Source: Planctomycetales bacterium (GTDB taxonomy: Bacteria; Planctomycetota; Planctomycetia; Gemmatales; Gemmataceae). From it: 8,229 nucleotides of DNA. Within the stretch, counting starts at the first letter, position 1. Each line of letters opens with the position of its first letter. The notes beneath the pieces were generated by a model that saw only the letters and a program-made list of their open reading frames with translations, searched no databases and was not told where the DNA came from. Below, one piece after another: positions 1 to 7,165 of this stretch. The DNA lies in the NCBI GenBank assembly GCA_020054355.1, contig JAGVLI010000690.1, positions 1-8,229 on the forward strand, written 5' to 3'. A program made the translations under genes and the position numbers.

Positions 1-3
1 AAC

Positions 4-40
4 ACCCTGTCCGCCAGGGGGCGAGCTTGGCGGACAGGGT
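4..40. repeat. Perfect 13-bp inverted repeat (hairpin)
   Basis: ACCCTGTCCGCCA at 4-16 is exactly complementary to TGGCGGACAGGGT at 28-40, leaving an 11-nt loop. The first ten bases of the arm occur again as a direct copy at 108-117. No T-run follows, so a simple intrinsic terminator is not supported. It could be a repetitive intergenic palindrome, or a hairpin at the 3' end of a gene lying left of the window. Confidence 0.75.
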
Positions 41-43
41 CGG

Positions 44-60
44 CCTGCCAGCGTGGCAGG
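44..60. repeat. Second hairpin, 7-bp stem
   Basis: CCTGCCA (44-50) pairs perfectly with TGGCAGG (54-60) around a GCG loop. It starts only three bases after the 13-bp inverted repeat at 4-40, so two hairpins stand in tandem. No poly-T tract follows. Confidence 0.6.
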
Positions 61-64
61 CTTG

Positions 65-124
65 CGTTTCATTCGTTTCATTCGTTTCGTGAAACGGTCG
101 AGGTGGCACCCTGTCCGTGAAACG
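65..124. repeat. CGTTTC hexamer array, three direct and two inverted copies
   Basis: CGTTTC occurs at 65-70, 74-79 and 83-88, with a strict 9-bp period (unit CGTTTCATT). Its complement GAAACG occurs at 91-96 and 119-124. Copies 83-88 and 91-96 form a compact palindrome with a 2-nt centre. The outer pair GCGTTTCA (64-71) and TGAAACGC (118-125) forms a wider 8-bp inverted repeat. Function is unknown: a protein-binding array or a decayed repetitive element are both possible. Confidence 0.6.
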
Positions 125-194
125 CAGCGGGGCACGTCTTCGGTTCCGGGACGGTTGGGCGGTTGCGGCGGAACGGCCGCTGCTATTTTAATCC

Positions 195-224
195 TTGACG
201 CTGAATCGGCAGCAGGCGTAGATT
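195..224 (+). promoter_or_regulatory. Probable sigma-70-type promoter of the fasciclin gene
   Basis: TTGACG at 195-200 matches the -35 consensus at 5 of 6 positions. TAGATT at 219-224 matches the -10 consensus at 4 of 6, with an 18-bp spacer. It sits in a locally AT-richer stretch about 43 nt upstream of the ATG at 267. Planctomycete promoter preferences are less well known than those of E. coli, so this is a sequence-match inference. Confidence 0.45.
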
Positions 225-266
225 CTAGGGTGCTGCCCCTGTCTCGTGCCGCTGGAAGGAGACCCC

Positions 267-773
267 ATGAGCCGTGCTGGATTCTTCTGCTTGTTGCTGG
301 CCTGTTGCCTGTGCTTCCTGTCCAGCCCCGGCTCGGCGCCCGCGCAGAAGGGAGCCAGGGACATTTTCACCACGCTCAAGCTCAATGGCGTGGTCTTCAA
401 GTCGTGGACCAAGGCCATCGAGTTCTCCGGCCTGACGAAGATCTATCAGGGCAAGGAGCCGATGGTCACGATGTTCGCCCCGAACGAAGATGCCTTCGCC
501 AAGCTGAAGAAGGACGAACTGGACGAACTCTGGAAGGACAAGGTCAAGCTCATCAAGCTGGTGACTTATCACACCATCGAAGGCGAACGGCTGGAGTTGG
601 AGCAGCTCACCAAGAAGGGCAAGCTGCAAAACTCGCTGCTCGCCCCGCTGACGCTCAAGAAGGAAGAAGACGGGAATATCAAGATCAACGGCGCGCTGGT
701 GGTGACGCCGGACGTGCCCGCCACCAACGGCATCATTCACGGACTCGACGGCTTCTTGCTGCCGATGAAGTAG
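267..773 (+). CDS. Secreted single-domain fasciclin (FAS1) protein
   Basis: This encodes 168 residues. The ATG at 267 is preferred over the in-frame GTG at 246 because AAGGAG (256-261) lies 5 nt before it and because the protein then opens with a clean signal peptide: a short basic start, a Leu/Cys-rich core at about 6-18 and an A-P-A site before Gln27. The mature part is one FAS1 domain. The first conserved box, TMFAPNEDAF, is at 68-77, the Tyr-His pair at 101-102, and the second box, NGIIHGLDGFLLP, at 154-166. FAS1 domains are known extracellular adhesion or ligand-binding modules; no catalytic activity is expected. The length is typical of bacterial single-FAS1 secreted proteins. A lipoprotein anchor at Cys13 is unlikely because the hydrophobic core before it would be too short. 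It has its own promoter and converges with the operon to its right, so no functional link with that operon is implied. Confidence 0.9.
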   Translation: MSRAGFFCLLLACCLCFLSSPGSAPAQKGARDIFTTLKLNGVVFKSWTKAIEFSGLTKIYQGKEPMVTMFAPNEDAFAKLKKDELDELWKDKVKLIKLVTYHTIEGERLELEQLTKKGKLQNSLLAPLTLKKEEDGNIKINGALVVTPDVPATNGIIHGLDGFLLPMK

Positions 774-779
774 CCGCCC

Positions 780-793
780 AGCCGCTCGCGGCT
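780..793. terminator. Possible bidirectional terminator hairpin between convergent genes
   Basis: AGCCG (780-784) and CGGCT (789-793) form a stem around a CTCG tetraloop in the 29-nt gap between two convergent stop codons (773 and 803). The stem is short and there is no T-run on either strand, so this is a weak candidate supported mainly by its position. Confidence 0.3.
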
Positions 794-802
794 TCGCGCC
801 GT

Positions 803-2761
803 TCAAGGCAAGTCGTCAAAGTCCGGCCGGGCCAGCGCTCGCTTGATTGCTTCCCCGCTGATGAACGGCTGCCCATCCGGCGGCAGCTCGTCGAAAGGTC
901 CGCGCGGAGCCTCCACGGCCTCGCCTGGCTGTCCCCAGCGAAGCGACGGCAAGCAGGTCATCACTCCGGGCACTCGATTGGCGCCGAACGCCAGGCAATC
1001 TTGCAAAGCCAGCAATTGCTTCAGGTCCAGGCGGCGATTCGCCAGCCCGTCTTGCAGCACCAGCAGTTTGCGAAACTCCGGCCCTTTCTTTTCCACCAGC
1101 AGGTTCAGATAGCGTTCCTGAATGCGGTAGGTGTATTCCTGGATGAAGAGGTCCGCGCGGAATTCGGGATGCCGCAGCAGCACTTGCTTCCAGAGCGGCA
1201 GGGCGCGCTCGTAGAGGCGCAGGACATCGTCGAGCGCTTCCGCCGCGCGGTGCTTGCGCCGTGCCTGGTACAGCAGTTCCCGCGCCTCGATGGCTTCGCG
1301 CGTGGCTTCCGCCTGGCTCTGCGGATAGTGGCGCGGGAACACGCACCGCTGGCGGTTCTCCACATACCACCAGAGCTGCATGTGGGCCTCGTAGCTGACA
1401 CGAAGCGGTCCCTGGAAGTCCTCGGGCCGCTGCTTCGGATCGCGCTGCTGCGGCCCGACACCGAACCGTTCGCGAAACAGGCGGGCGCGTTCGTTCAGGA
1501 CCTCCAGTTCGCTTTGATCGAGGTAGACGCCGTTGCGCAGCCCGAACTGCTGCCAGAGATCGCGGGCCTTGGTCCAGTTGCGCATCGCCCAATCCTGTCG
1601 GCCGACGATCACCGATTCGGGGAACCAGCGGTTGCGGCCGCGTTGCCCCGCGTCAATTTCCCAGCCCTGGTCGAACCAGCCCTCGCGCTCGCGGCGCTCG
1701 GCTTGGATGCTCTGCGACAGGGCCGGGTAGCTGCGGAAAATGATGGCTGTCGGCTGGCGCGGCATCCGGTAACGATTGGGATCGGGATTGAGCCAGGCGG
1801 GGCCTGGAGTCGCGACGGGCGGCGGCAGCGGCTCCTGGGCGTAGAGATACCAGAGATGGGCAGCGCTGTAGTTGTCGAAGTCCGCCGGCAGCACGTCCGA
1901 TTCGGCGGTGTAGGCGTAGTCGCCCGGATATTTGAGGTCCTTCTGGCGCGGCAATGGCGGGAATTGCTGTTCCGGCGGCTTCAGACGGGTCTTCTCGGTG
2001 GAAGTCGAGCCGCGCGGCCGATCCTCGTACCGCGAAGGGACGTGATAATTCTCGGCCAGGAAGTCGAGCACTTCCTCGGGCGTCTTGCAGTGGAGCTGTT
2101 CCTTCAGCCGACGCACGAGGAAGGGTTGCTGCTCGCAGAACTCCTGGAACTTGACGAGGTCGATCTTGCCGTCGCGCGCCCGCATCGTATCCGGGTCGCG
2201 GTCGCGCGGGTCGATGCAACTCATCTGAAACAGCGAGCGCAAGGTCCGTTGCTGGTCGGCGTGGCCGATCTTGTCCAGGTAATAGCAAGCGATGTGCCAG
2301 CGAAAATCGGGGTGGTCGCGGTTCTGCCGTTCGCCCTCGGCCAGCAATTCGATGCCCCGGCTGATGTAGAAATACTTGTCGCGCAGCCGGTCCGATTCGG
2401 CCGAGACGTTGTAGGCCAGGTTCCAGCTTTGATAAAGCCAGGGCGTGGCCAAGTGCGGCTGCAAGCGGGTGATCCATTGCACGAGGATTTCCAGCTCGTT
2501 CCACTCGTGCCGCTTCTGCTTTTCGATGGCCATCTGCCAGAGAAAGCACAGTGCCAGGCCGCGCGAGCCGGTGAGCGTGAGATTGACGGCCGCCGCGGTC
2601 GGGTCCACGTCGCCGCGATTCTGCGCGCGCAGCTCCAAACTGTCGGCGTGGGCTTCCAGCAGGTAAGGGCGATAGAACAGCGTGGCCGTGAACAGCGCCA
2701 GGATCAAGCCGACATAGAGCAGCTTGCGTTGACGCGATTGACGCTGGAAGTCGGCGACCAC
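803..2761 (-). CDS. Membrane-anchored helical (TPR-like) protein of unknown function, third gene of the ABC operon
   Basis: This encodes 652 residues from a GTG start at 2761. That start is preferred over the TTG at 2767 because the minus-strand GAGAGGA (2774-2768) lies 6 nt before the GTG but would touch the TTG. A single hydrophobic segment at about 15-31 follows basic residues (RQRK), so the bulk is probably extracytoplasmic with an N-terminal anchor. The region at about 85-180 is rich in Trp, Tyr and Leu and reads like TPR/helical hairpins. A second helical stretch lies near 500-580. The middle is Pro- and Arg-rich and looks less ordered. No catalytic motif is recognised. It starts 40 nt after the permease stop with no evident terminator, so co-transcription with the exporter is likely; a role as a periplasmic partner of that exporter is inference. 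From general memory, large proteins of this style accompany ABC-2 exporters in planctomycetes, but I cannot name the family. Confidence 0.85.
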   Translation of the reverse strand: MVADFQRQSRQRKLLYVGLILALFTATLFYRPYLLEAHADSLELRAQNRGDVDPTAAAVNLTLTGSRGLALCFLWQMAIEKQKRHEWNELEILVQWITRLQPHLATPWLYQSWNLAYNVSAESDRLRDKYFYISRGIELLAEGERQNRDHPDFRWHIACYYLDKIGHADQQRTLRSLFQMSCIDPRDRDPDTMRARDGKIDLVKFQEFCEQQPFLVRRLKEQLHCKTPEEVLDFLAENYHVPSRYEDRPRGSTSTEKTRLKPPEQQFPPLPRQKDLKYPGDYAYTAESDVLPADFDNYSAAHLWYLYAQEPLPPPVATPGPAWLNPDPNRYRMPRQPTAIIFRSYPALSQSIQAERREREGWFDQGWEIDAGQRGRNRWFPESVIVGRQDWAMRNWTKARDLWQQFGLRNGVYLDQSELEVLNERARLFRERFGVGPQQRDPKQRPEDFQGPLRVSYEAHMQLWWYVENRQRCVFPRHYPQSQAEATREAIEARELLYQARRKHRAAEALDDVLRLYERALPLWKQVLLRHPEFRADLFIQEYTYRIQERYLNLLVEKKGPEFRKLLVLQDGLANRRLDLKQLLALQDCLAFGANRVPGVMTCLPSLRWGQPGEAVEAPRGPFDELPPDGQPFISGEAIKRALARPDFDDLP

Positions 2762-2801
2762 AGGCAATCCTCTCGTTTAGCCGCGCCCCGAAGGGAAGCG
2801 A

Positions 2802-4772
2802 TCAGGACGCGATTTCCCGCGATTTCAGCGAATAGAATCCCAGCAGCACCCAGGGCAGCACATAGCCGAGCAGCAGCAGCAGGCACAGAAGCAGCGTGCT
2901 GCCCGAAATGTTGAAGCCCTCGGCGGCATAGTTGGCCAGGTCGAAGCGGTCCACGTCCGGAAACAGGCCCAGGATATGTTGCAGGCACCAGCGAAAGGCC
3001 TCGTCGAAGAGGCTGGCCGTCTGCGTGGTCGCCGTGCTTTCGATCTTGGCGGTCATCGGTTGCCGGGTCGCGAGGCGGTAGAGGGCATCGGCTGGGCCGC
3101 TTTCGGCTGGGTTCATGGCCAGGTTTTGCAGGTCCTGGCGCTTGATGCCCACTCCATAGAGGAACAGCACGGTCACCAGGCTGATGACGCCGCTCAGGTA
3201 GGTGCTGAGGGCGGTGGCCACGCCGATCATCAGGCACAAACGAAACCATAGGCCCAGGGCGCACTTGAAGAAGTTGACGCCGAACGAGCGTTCGTCCTCG
3301 ACGAAGTACAGATCGTGACTGGCCATGCCGAGGAACTGCGTCGGACTGTCGCACTTGACCACGACCGTCAGCGGCGGTGGCGGCCGTACGCCGCGCTGCG
3401 CGGCGTCCTGTCTGACCTTGTCGTAGCCTTCCTGGGCTTTCTGGAAGAGCGCGGTCGGCACATCAATGGAAAAGGTGGCCTGATCGAAGACTTCCTTCGA
3501 TGGAAACTCGCAGTAGCCGAACGTTCCGGCCAGGCGCTGCCGCAATTCCTCCGGTGAGGCCGGCTGGGGCTTGCCCCGCTCCTCGGCCTGCAAGCGGATC
3601 AGGTCGCGCTCGTAGAGCGATTGCTGTTCCGGCTGCCATTGCCAGGTTTCCACCGCCAGGGTGCAGAAGACTCCCTTGCCTTCCTGGGGCGACTTGGACA
3701 TGCGCAGGATATCGAAGCGAAACTCACAGGGGATGGAAGTTCGCCCGTCGAGCCGCGCGGGCAACGCCTCGAAGGACCAGACCGCGCGGGCATTGGAGGA
3801 CGGCCCGCCCGCAATATGGCGACGATAGCCCCATTCCCGCATCTTGACGCCAGCGCCTTCGCTCATCCGGCCGCGAAAGCTCAGCTCGCCGTAAATCGGC
3901 ACGCGGGCGCGCCAGCTAGCGCTGGCGGCGTCGGGATGCACGCCATGCACCCCGACATAGAGGAGGCTGAAGGCGGTCATTGCCAGCAGCACGATCGACA
4001 TCAGCAACGTGCCGCCGAGAAACCGGCCCAGGAATATCTCGAAGCGCTCGACTGGCTTGGTGACGATGGTATGGATGGTCTGCTGTTTCAGGTCGCGCGG
4101 AATGCCGAAGGCCGCGATGACGGCTGCCGGCAGCAGCAGCAGCGGTCCCATGGCCGCTTGGACGAACTGCACGAAAGTCCGCAGCTGATCTTCCGGCTTG
4201 TGCGGCAGGAACCAGTCGGCGAACAGCAGGATCAACGGCAGGAACGCAAACACCCACAGCACTTTGCTGCGGACGGCCTCCCGAAAGCTCAGCGCTGCAA
4301 TGCCTTGGATGCGACGAAAACGAAAGCGCTGAAGCTCGACGGCAAAGGGCAGGATTACCGCCAGCAAGGCGGCGCCGCCGGCGACTGTCAGCAGGATACT
4401 GTCGATCTGGCTGGATGCGACCGTTCCCAGCAGCATGCCATATGCCAGCGCCACGCCATTGATCAAGTAGCACGTGACTGCCAGCGCCGCCAGCCCATAA
4501 AACAGACCGCTCAACCAAGCCGGCCAGCGCTCCGAGGTTGGCGTGGAGCGCCGTTGCAGTAGATGGACCAACAGCATTCCGACCATGCCGAGCGACGCAT
4601 AGCCGACATCCCTTTGAACCGATGGGGATCGCCGTTGAAACAGGGAGAACACTAGCCAGCTGACCAGCCCCAGCGCAGCATAGCCGCCGGCGCTCTGCAC
4701 CCAGCCGACCAGCATCTGGGGCAAGTCGCTCCACTGCAACGGCGGTCGTTCGTGGACCATGGCGAACAGCAT
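2802..4772 (-). CDS. ABC-2 type transporter permease with a large extracytoplasmic insertion
   Basis: This encodes 656 residues. The chosen ATG at 4772 lies 4 nt after the ATPase stop, with GGGGGA about 9 nt upstream; extending the frame to 4886 would overlap the ATPase for no reason. Four hydrophobic segments come first (about 27-45, 57-72, 86-116, 125-145). The ABC-2 core follows: FREAVRSK at about 163-170, membrane segments near 170-188 and 205-223, and then GIPRDLKQQT...TKPVERFEIFLGRFLGG (about 223-254), typical of the cytoplasmic loop in ABC-2 permeases of the NosY-like group. After a segment at about 255-273 there is a soluble insertion of about 220 residues (276-495). The last membrane segments are near 504-545 and 624-647, and the protein ends in the characteristic YSLKSREIA. 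The family role is export of a polymer, lipid, peptide or drug across the inner membrane, driven by the adjacent ATPase. The substrate cannot be read from the sequence. Ordinary single-domain ABC-2 permeases are much shorter, so this is an expanded version. Confidence 0.9.
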   Translation of the reverse strand: MLFAMVHERPPLQWSDLPQMLVGWVQSAGGYAALGLVSWLVFSLFQRRSPSVQRDVGYASLGMVGMLLVHLLQRRSTPTSERWPAWLSGLFYGLAALAVTCYLINGVALAYGMLLGTVASSQIDSILLTVAGGAALLAVILPFAVELQRFRFRRIQGIAALSFREAVRSKVLWVFAFLPLILLFADWFLPHKPEDQLRTFVQFVQAAMGPLLLLPAAVIAAFGIPRDLKQQTIHTIVTKPVERFEIFLGRFLGGTLLMSIVLLAMTAFSLLYVGVHGVHPDAASASWRARVPIYGELSFRGRMSEGAGVKMREWGYRRHIAGGPSSNARAVWSFEALPARLDGRTSIPCEFRFDILRMSKSPQEGKGVFCTLAVETWQWQPEQQSLYERDLIRLQAEERGKPQPASPEELRQRLAGTFGYCEFPSKEVFDQATFSIDVPTALFQKAQEGYDKVRQDAAQRGVRPPPPLTVVVKCDSPTQFLGMASHDLYFVEDERSFGVNFFKCALGLWFRLCLMIGVATALSTYLSGVISLVTVLFLYGVGIKRQDLQNLAMNPAESGPADALYRLATRQPMTAKIESTATTQTASLFDEAFRWCLQHILGLFPDVDRFDLANYAAEGFNISGSTLLLCLLLLLGYVLPWVLLGFYSLKSREIAS

Positions 4773-4776
4773 CGGC

Positions 4777-5733
4777 TCACGTCCCCCGCTCGATTTTCTT
4801 GACGCGGGTTTCCGGTTCGGCAGCGCTGCCGCCGTCCAGGGCTTCCTCGCCCGGCTGATAGCGCCGGCCGGGGTGGGCCTTTGCATCCGCCACGATGCGC
4901 AGGAACAGGTCTTCCAGGGTCGTCGTCGGATGGCCGACGGTGTCCACCCGGCCGCCGTGCCGCTTGAAGACCGCTTCCAGCTCGTCGCGCAGCGCTTCGG
5001 TCAGCTGCACCGAACTGGCTTGTAGCTCCAGCCGACTCACGTCTTGCAGCAACGTACTGACCCGGCCTAGCTTTTGCAGGACGCCGTCGTGCAGGATGGC
5101 GATGCGGTCGCACACGTCCTGCACGTCGTCCAGCCGATGGCTGCACATCAGAACAGTCTTGCCTTGCTTGCGCAAGTCGAGGATCAGGTCCTTCATCCAG
5201 CGCGCGCCGAGCGGATCGAGTCCGGAAGTCGGTTCATCCAGGATCACCAGGTCCGGATCGTTGATGAGCGCCTGGGCCAGGCCGATGCGCTGCCGCATAC
5301 CCTTGGAGTATTCCCGCAACGGCCGTTTCTTGTCGTGGCCTAGCCCGACCATGTCGATGAGTTCGCCGGCCCGTTTCCGCCTTGTCTCCCCCGGCATGTC
5401 GAACAGCCGGCCGTAGAAGTCGAGGGTTTCCTCGGCGTTGAGAAAGCGGTACAGGTACGACTCCTCGGGCAGGTAGCCGACCCGTTCGTTCTTGCGGACG
5501 TTGGCGGCATCTTCCCCGAACACGAAGGCGCTGCCGCTGGTCGGATACAGCAGTCCCAGCAGCAGCTTGATGGTGGTGGTCTTGCCGGAACCGTTGGGGC
5601 CGAGCAGTCCGAAGATTTCGCCGCGCTGAATCTGAAACGACAGGGCGTTCAGGGCCTTTTTCTTCTGGCGGCCCCAGAAATCGCGGTAGACCTTGGAGAG
5701 GTTGCGCGTCTCGACGATGACCGTCTCGGCCAT
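4777..5733 (-). CDS. ABC transporter ATP-binding protein (ABC-2 exporter type)
   Basis: This encodes 318 residues from ATG at 5733, with minus-strand AAGGTGG (5746-5740) 6 nt upstream. All ATPase motifs are present: Walker A GPNGSGKT at 45-52, signature YSKGM at 142-146, Walker B LVILDEP at 162-168, D-loop SGLD at 170-173 and the switch His199 in CSH. The Q-loop region reads GYLPEESY (86-93), with Glu at the usual Gln position; this is common in exporter-type ATPases of the NatA/CcmA-like group and does not imply inactivity. The ATPase core ends near 225. The remaining 90 or so residues form the C-terminal extension usual in this group, including TTLEDLFLRIV (271-281), plus a charged tail. 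It is the first gene of the operon and would energise the permease encoded directly downstream. Confidence 0.95.
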   Translation of the reverse strand: MAETVIVETRNLSKVYRDFWGRQKKKALNALSFQIQRGEIFGLLGPNGSGKTTTIKLLLGLLYPTSGSAFVFGEDAANVRKNERVGYLPEESYLYRFLNAEETLDFYGRLFDMPGETRRKRAGELIDMVGLGHDKKRPLREYSKGMRQRIGLAQALINDPDLVILDEPTSGLDPLGARWMKDLILDLRKQGKTVLMCSHRLDDVQDVCDRIAILHDGVLQKLGRVSTLLQDVSRLELQASSVQLTEALRDELEAVFKRHGGRVDTVGHPTTTLEDLFLRIVADAKAHPGRRYQPGEEALDGGSAAEPETRVKKIERGT

Positions 5734-5739
5734 GCTCGG

Positions 5740-5746
5740 CCACCTT
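5740..5746 (-). promoter_or_regulatory. Ribosome binding site of the ABC ATPase gene
   Basis: The minus strand reads AAGGTGG ending 6 nt before the ATG at 5733. The match and spacing support this start over any longer reading. Confidence 0.6.
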
Positions 5747-5838
5747 TGGTCAGGACAGGAAGCAAGTACACGGGAAACGCATCGAGAGGACGGCCCGTTG
5801 GCTGTTACGCTGTCCGCAGGAAAATCGTTCGGTGCCGC

Positions 5839-5852
5839 TGCAATTTATTGCA
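5839..5852. promoter_or_regulatory. Operator-like inverted repeat upstream of the ABC operon
   Basis: TGCAAT (5839-5844) and ATTGCA (5847-5852) are perfect inverted half-sites separated by TT. The site lies in an AT-rich island inside an otherwise GC-rich divergent region, and it overlaps the candidate -10 element of the minus-strand promoter. That placement would suit a repressor site. No regulator gene is visible in the window, so this remains a structural observation. Confidence 0.35.
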
Positions 5853-5869
5853 AGATTTTACGATAGCAA
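5842..5869 (-). promoter_or_regulatory. Candidate promoter of the ABC operon
   Basis: On the minus strand, TTGCTA (5869-5864) and TAAATT (5847-5842) are separated by 16 bp; each matches the sigma-70 consensus at 4 of 6 positions. It would give a leader of about 100 nt before the ATG at 5733. The hexamers are weak, and the call rests partly on the AT-rich context. Confidence 0.3.
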
Positions 5870-5975
5870 GCGGATAACCGAACGGACACGGGTAATGCGT
5901 CTCGCGGCAGACGGTCGGCTGACGCTTCACGGCAGGGCTTCGGAATCTTGGCTATTGGAAGATCGCAGAATTTGG

Positions 5976-6008
5976 TTGACAATCTATGGGGGGGGAGGCG
6001 CCTACAAT
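5976..6008 (+). promoter_or_regulatory. Candidate promoter of the HEAT-repeat gene with a G8 tract in its spacer
   Basis: TTGACA at 5976-5981 is a perfect -35 hexamer and TACAAT at 6003-6008 matches the -10 consensus at 5 of 6 positions. The spacer is 21 bp, longer than the usual 16-18. It contains eight consecutive G residues (5988-5995) and a palindrome AGGCGCCT (5996-6003) touching the -10. The start codon is 24 nt beyond the -10. Hexamer quality argues for a real promoter; the spacer length argues that it is weak in this configuration. Confidence 0.5.
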
Positions 6009-6031
6009 TCCATCCTCGAAAGGACTATCTC

Positions 6032-7165
6032 ATGCAATCGCTCATTGCCCTGTTCTTGCCGTGTGTGCTGCTGTCAAGCGCGCTGCTCGCCCACTGCCCA
6101 GCCGTGGCAGCCGAACCTCCCCCACCAGAATTCCAAAAGCACGTAGCAAACCTGATCCGACAACTGGGCGCGGACAAGTTCCAGGACCGCGAAGCCGCCG
6201 CGCGCGATCTGGAAGCGGCGGGTCCGGCGGCGCTCGATCAGTTGCGCCAGGCCACGAAAAGCACCGACCTGGAGATCGCCCGCCGAGCGGCGGACATCAT
6301 CCCGATCGTCGAACGGAACGCGGAGATTGCCGCCCTGATTCAAATCGTGGCCAAGGATCCCGAGTCGAGCAAGCGCTGGAGGGCTGCCGAACAGCTGGGC
6401 TACCACGGCAAGCACGCCGCCGCTGCGTTCCCGGTTCTGCTGGAAGCTGTCAAGGACGAATATCCTTTGGTGCGCTACGCCGCAGTGATGGCCTTGGCCC
6501 GCGTCGATGCCAGCCGAGCAATCCCGAAGCTCATCGACATCGTGAAGGGGCCGCTCGGCTATGACGTTCTGGCCTGCCGCGCTGCGGTCGCGCTGGGGGA
6601 AATCGGTTCGCCCGCAGTAGCAGCCGTCCCGGCGCTTGTAGAAGCGCTCGGCAGCAAAGAGAAGGTTGTCAGAAGAGAAGCCGCCCACGCCCTGGGGCTG
6701 ATCGGCGGCGACCACCCGAAACAAGTGTCCGCGCTGCTCAAAGCGCTCGATGATGCCGAGTTGGAAGTTCGACTCCGGGCGGTCGAGGCTGTAGGGCGAA
6801 TGAAGCGACAACCGGCTGATTGCGTCCCCGCGCTGATCGAGTTACTCAAGAAGCAAAAGCCGCCGCAAGGGAATGCCGTTCTCCAGCCCGAACAGGCCGA
6901 GTATTTTCGGGCCGCGCTCCAGGCTCTGGGGCAATTTGGTTCGGATGCCAAGGACGGTGTGCCGACGCTGCTCGAGGTGCTGAGAATCAAAAACTATATC
7001 AATGGTGCTCACCTCGACGCCATCGCGGCGCTGGAACGGATCGGTCCCGGTGCGAAGGAAGCGGTGCCTCTCTTACAGGATTTGGCTGCGGGCCGGCTGT
7101 ACGACGGCGTGTATGCCGAGAAGGCCGAGCGAGCGCTGCAAGCCATTCTCAAGCCTCAACAATGA
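6032..7165 (+). CDS. Secreted HEAT-repeat protein
   Basis: This encodes 377 residues. The ATG at 6032 is preferred over the upstream in-frame ATG at 5948 because AAAGGA (6019-6024) lies 7 nt before it, a promoter lies between the two, and the protein then begins with a signal peptide (core at about 4-20, cleavage expected after A-V-A-A27). A Pro-rich linker follows. The first unit, at about 38-95 (LIRQLGADKFQDREAA... and a RRAADII helix), is the N-terminal module I associate with planctomycete secreted HEAT proteins. About seven further HEAT/PBS-lyase-like repeats run from about 114 to 374, with the recurrent pattern (V)R..A..ALG.IG..A...VP.L...L. Such repeats form a solenoid that binds other proteins; no catalytic residues are visible. 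It is transcribed away from the ABC operon, so any functional link is unproven. Confidence 0.9.
   Translation: MQSLIALFLPCVLLSSALLAHCPAVAAEPPPPEFQKHVANLIRQLGADKFQDREAAARDLEAAGPAALDQLRQATKSTDLEIARRAADIIPIVERNAEIAALIQIVAKDPESSKRWRAAEQLGYHGKHAAAAFPVLLEAVKDEYPLVRYAAVMALARVDASRAIPKLIDIVKGPLGYDVLACRAAVALGEIGSPAVAAVPALVEALGSKEKVVRREAAHALGLIGGDHPKQVSALLKALDDAELEVRLRAVEAVGRMKRQPADCVPALIELLKKQKPPQGNAVLQPEQAEYFRAALQALGQFGSDAKDGVPTLLEVLRIKNYINGAHLDAIAALERIGPGAKEAVPLLQDLAAGRLYDGVYAEKAERALQAILKPQQ

Noticed and set aside
53..2914. A plus-strand open frame of 953 codons running through the fasciclin gene and antisense to the third operon gene and the end of the permease
   Set aside because: It is a by-product of GC-rich codon structure. 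It crosses a well-supported FAS1 gene in another frame, lies antisense to proteins with clear membrane segments, and its translation shows no domain, signal peptide or sensible start.
5086..5094. Many long frames inside the ABC ATPase on the opposite strand
   Set aside because: All are shadows. The ATPase frame carries every expected motif in order, whereas the opposite-strand translations are Ser/Arg-rich with no motif.
4652..5146. Minus-strand frame of 164 codons spanning the ATPase/permease junction
   Set aside because: The translation is Arg/Ala/Gly-rich low-complexity sequence in a shifted frame of two well-supported genes.
5464..5466. Glu90 in place of the usual Gln in the ATPase Q-loop, considered as a sign of a defective pump
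   Set aside because: GYLPEE is a frequent variant in NatA/CcmA-like exporter ATPases and all other catalytic motifs are intact.
5948..6031. N-terminal extension of the HEAT-repeat protein from the ATG at 5948, which would put the G8 tract inside the coding region
   Set aside because: The extension lacks a ribosome binding site of the quality seen at 6019-6024, would bury the signal peptide, and would overlap the promoter hexamers. The ATG at 6032 fits better.
5832..6146. Small plus-strand frame of 104 codons in the divergent region
   Set aside because: It has no ribosome binding site, covers the promoter region and runs out of frame into the HEAT-repeat gene.
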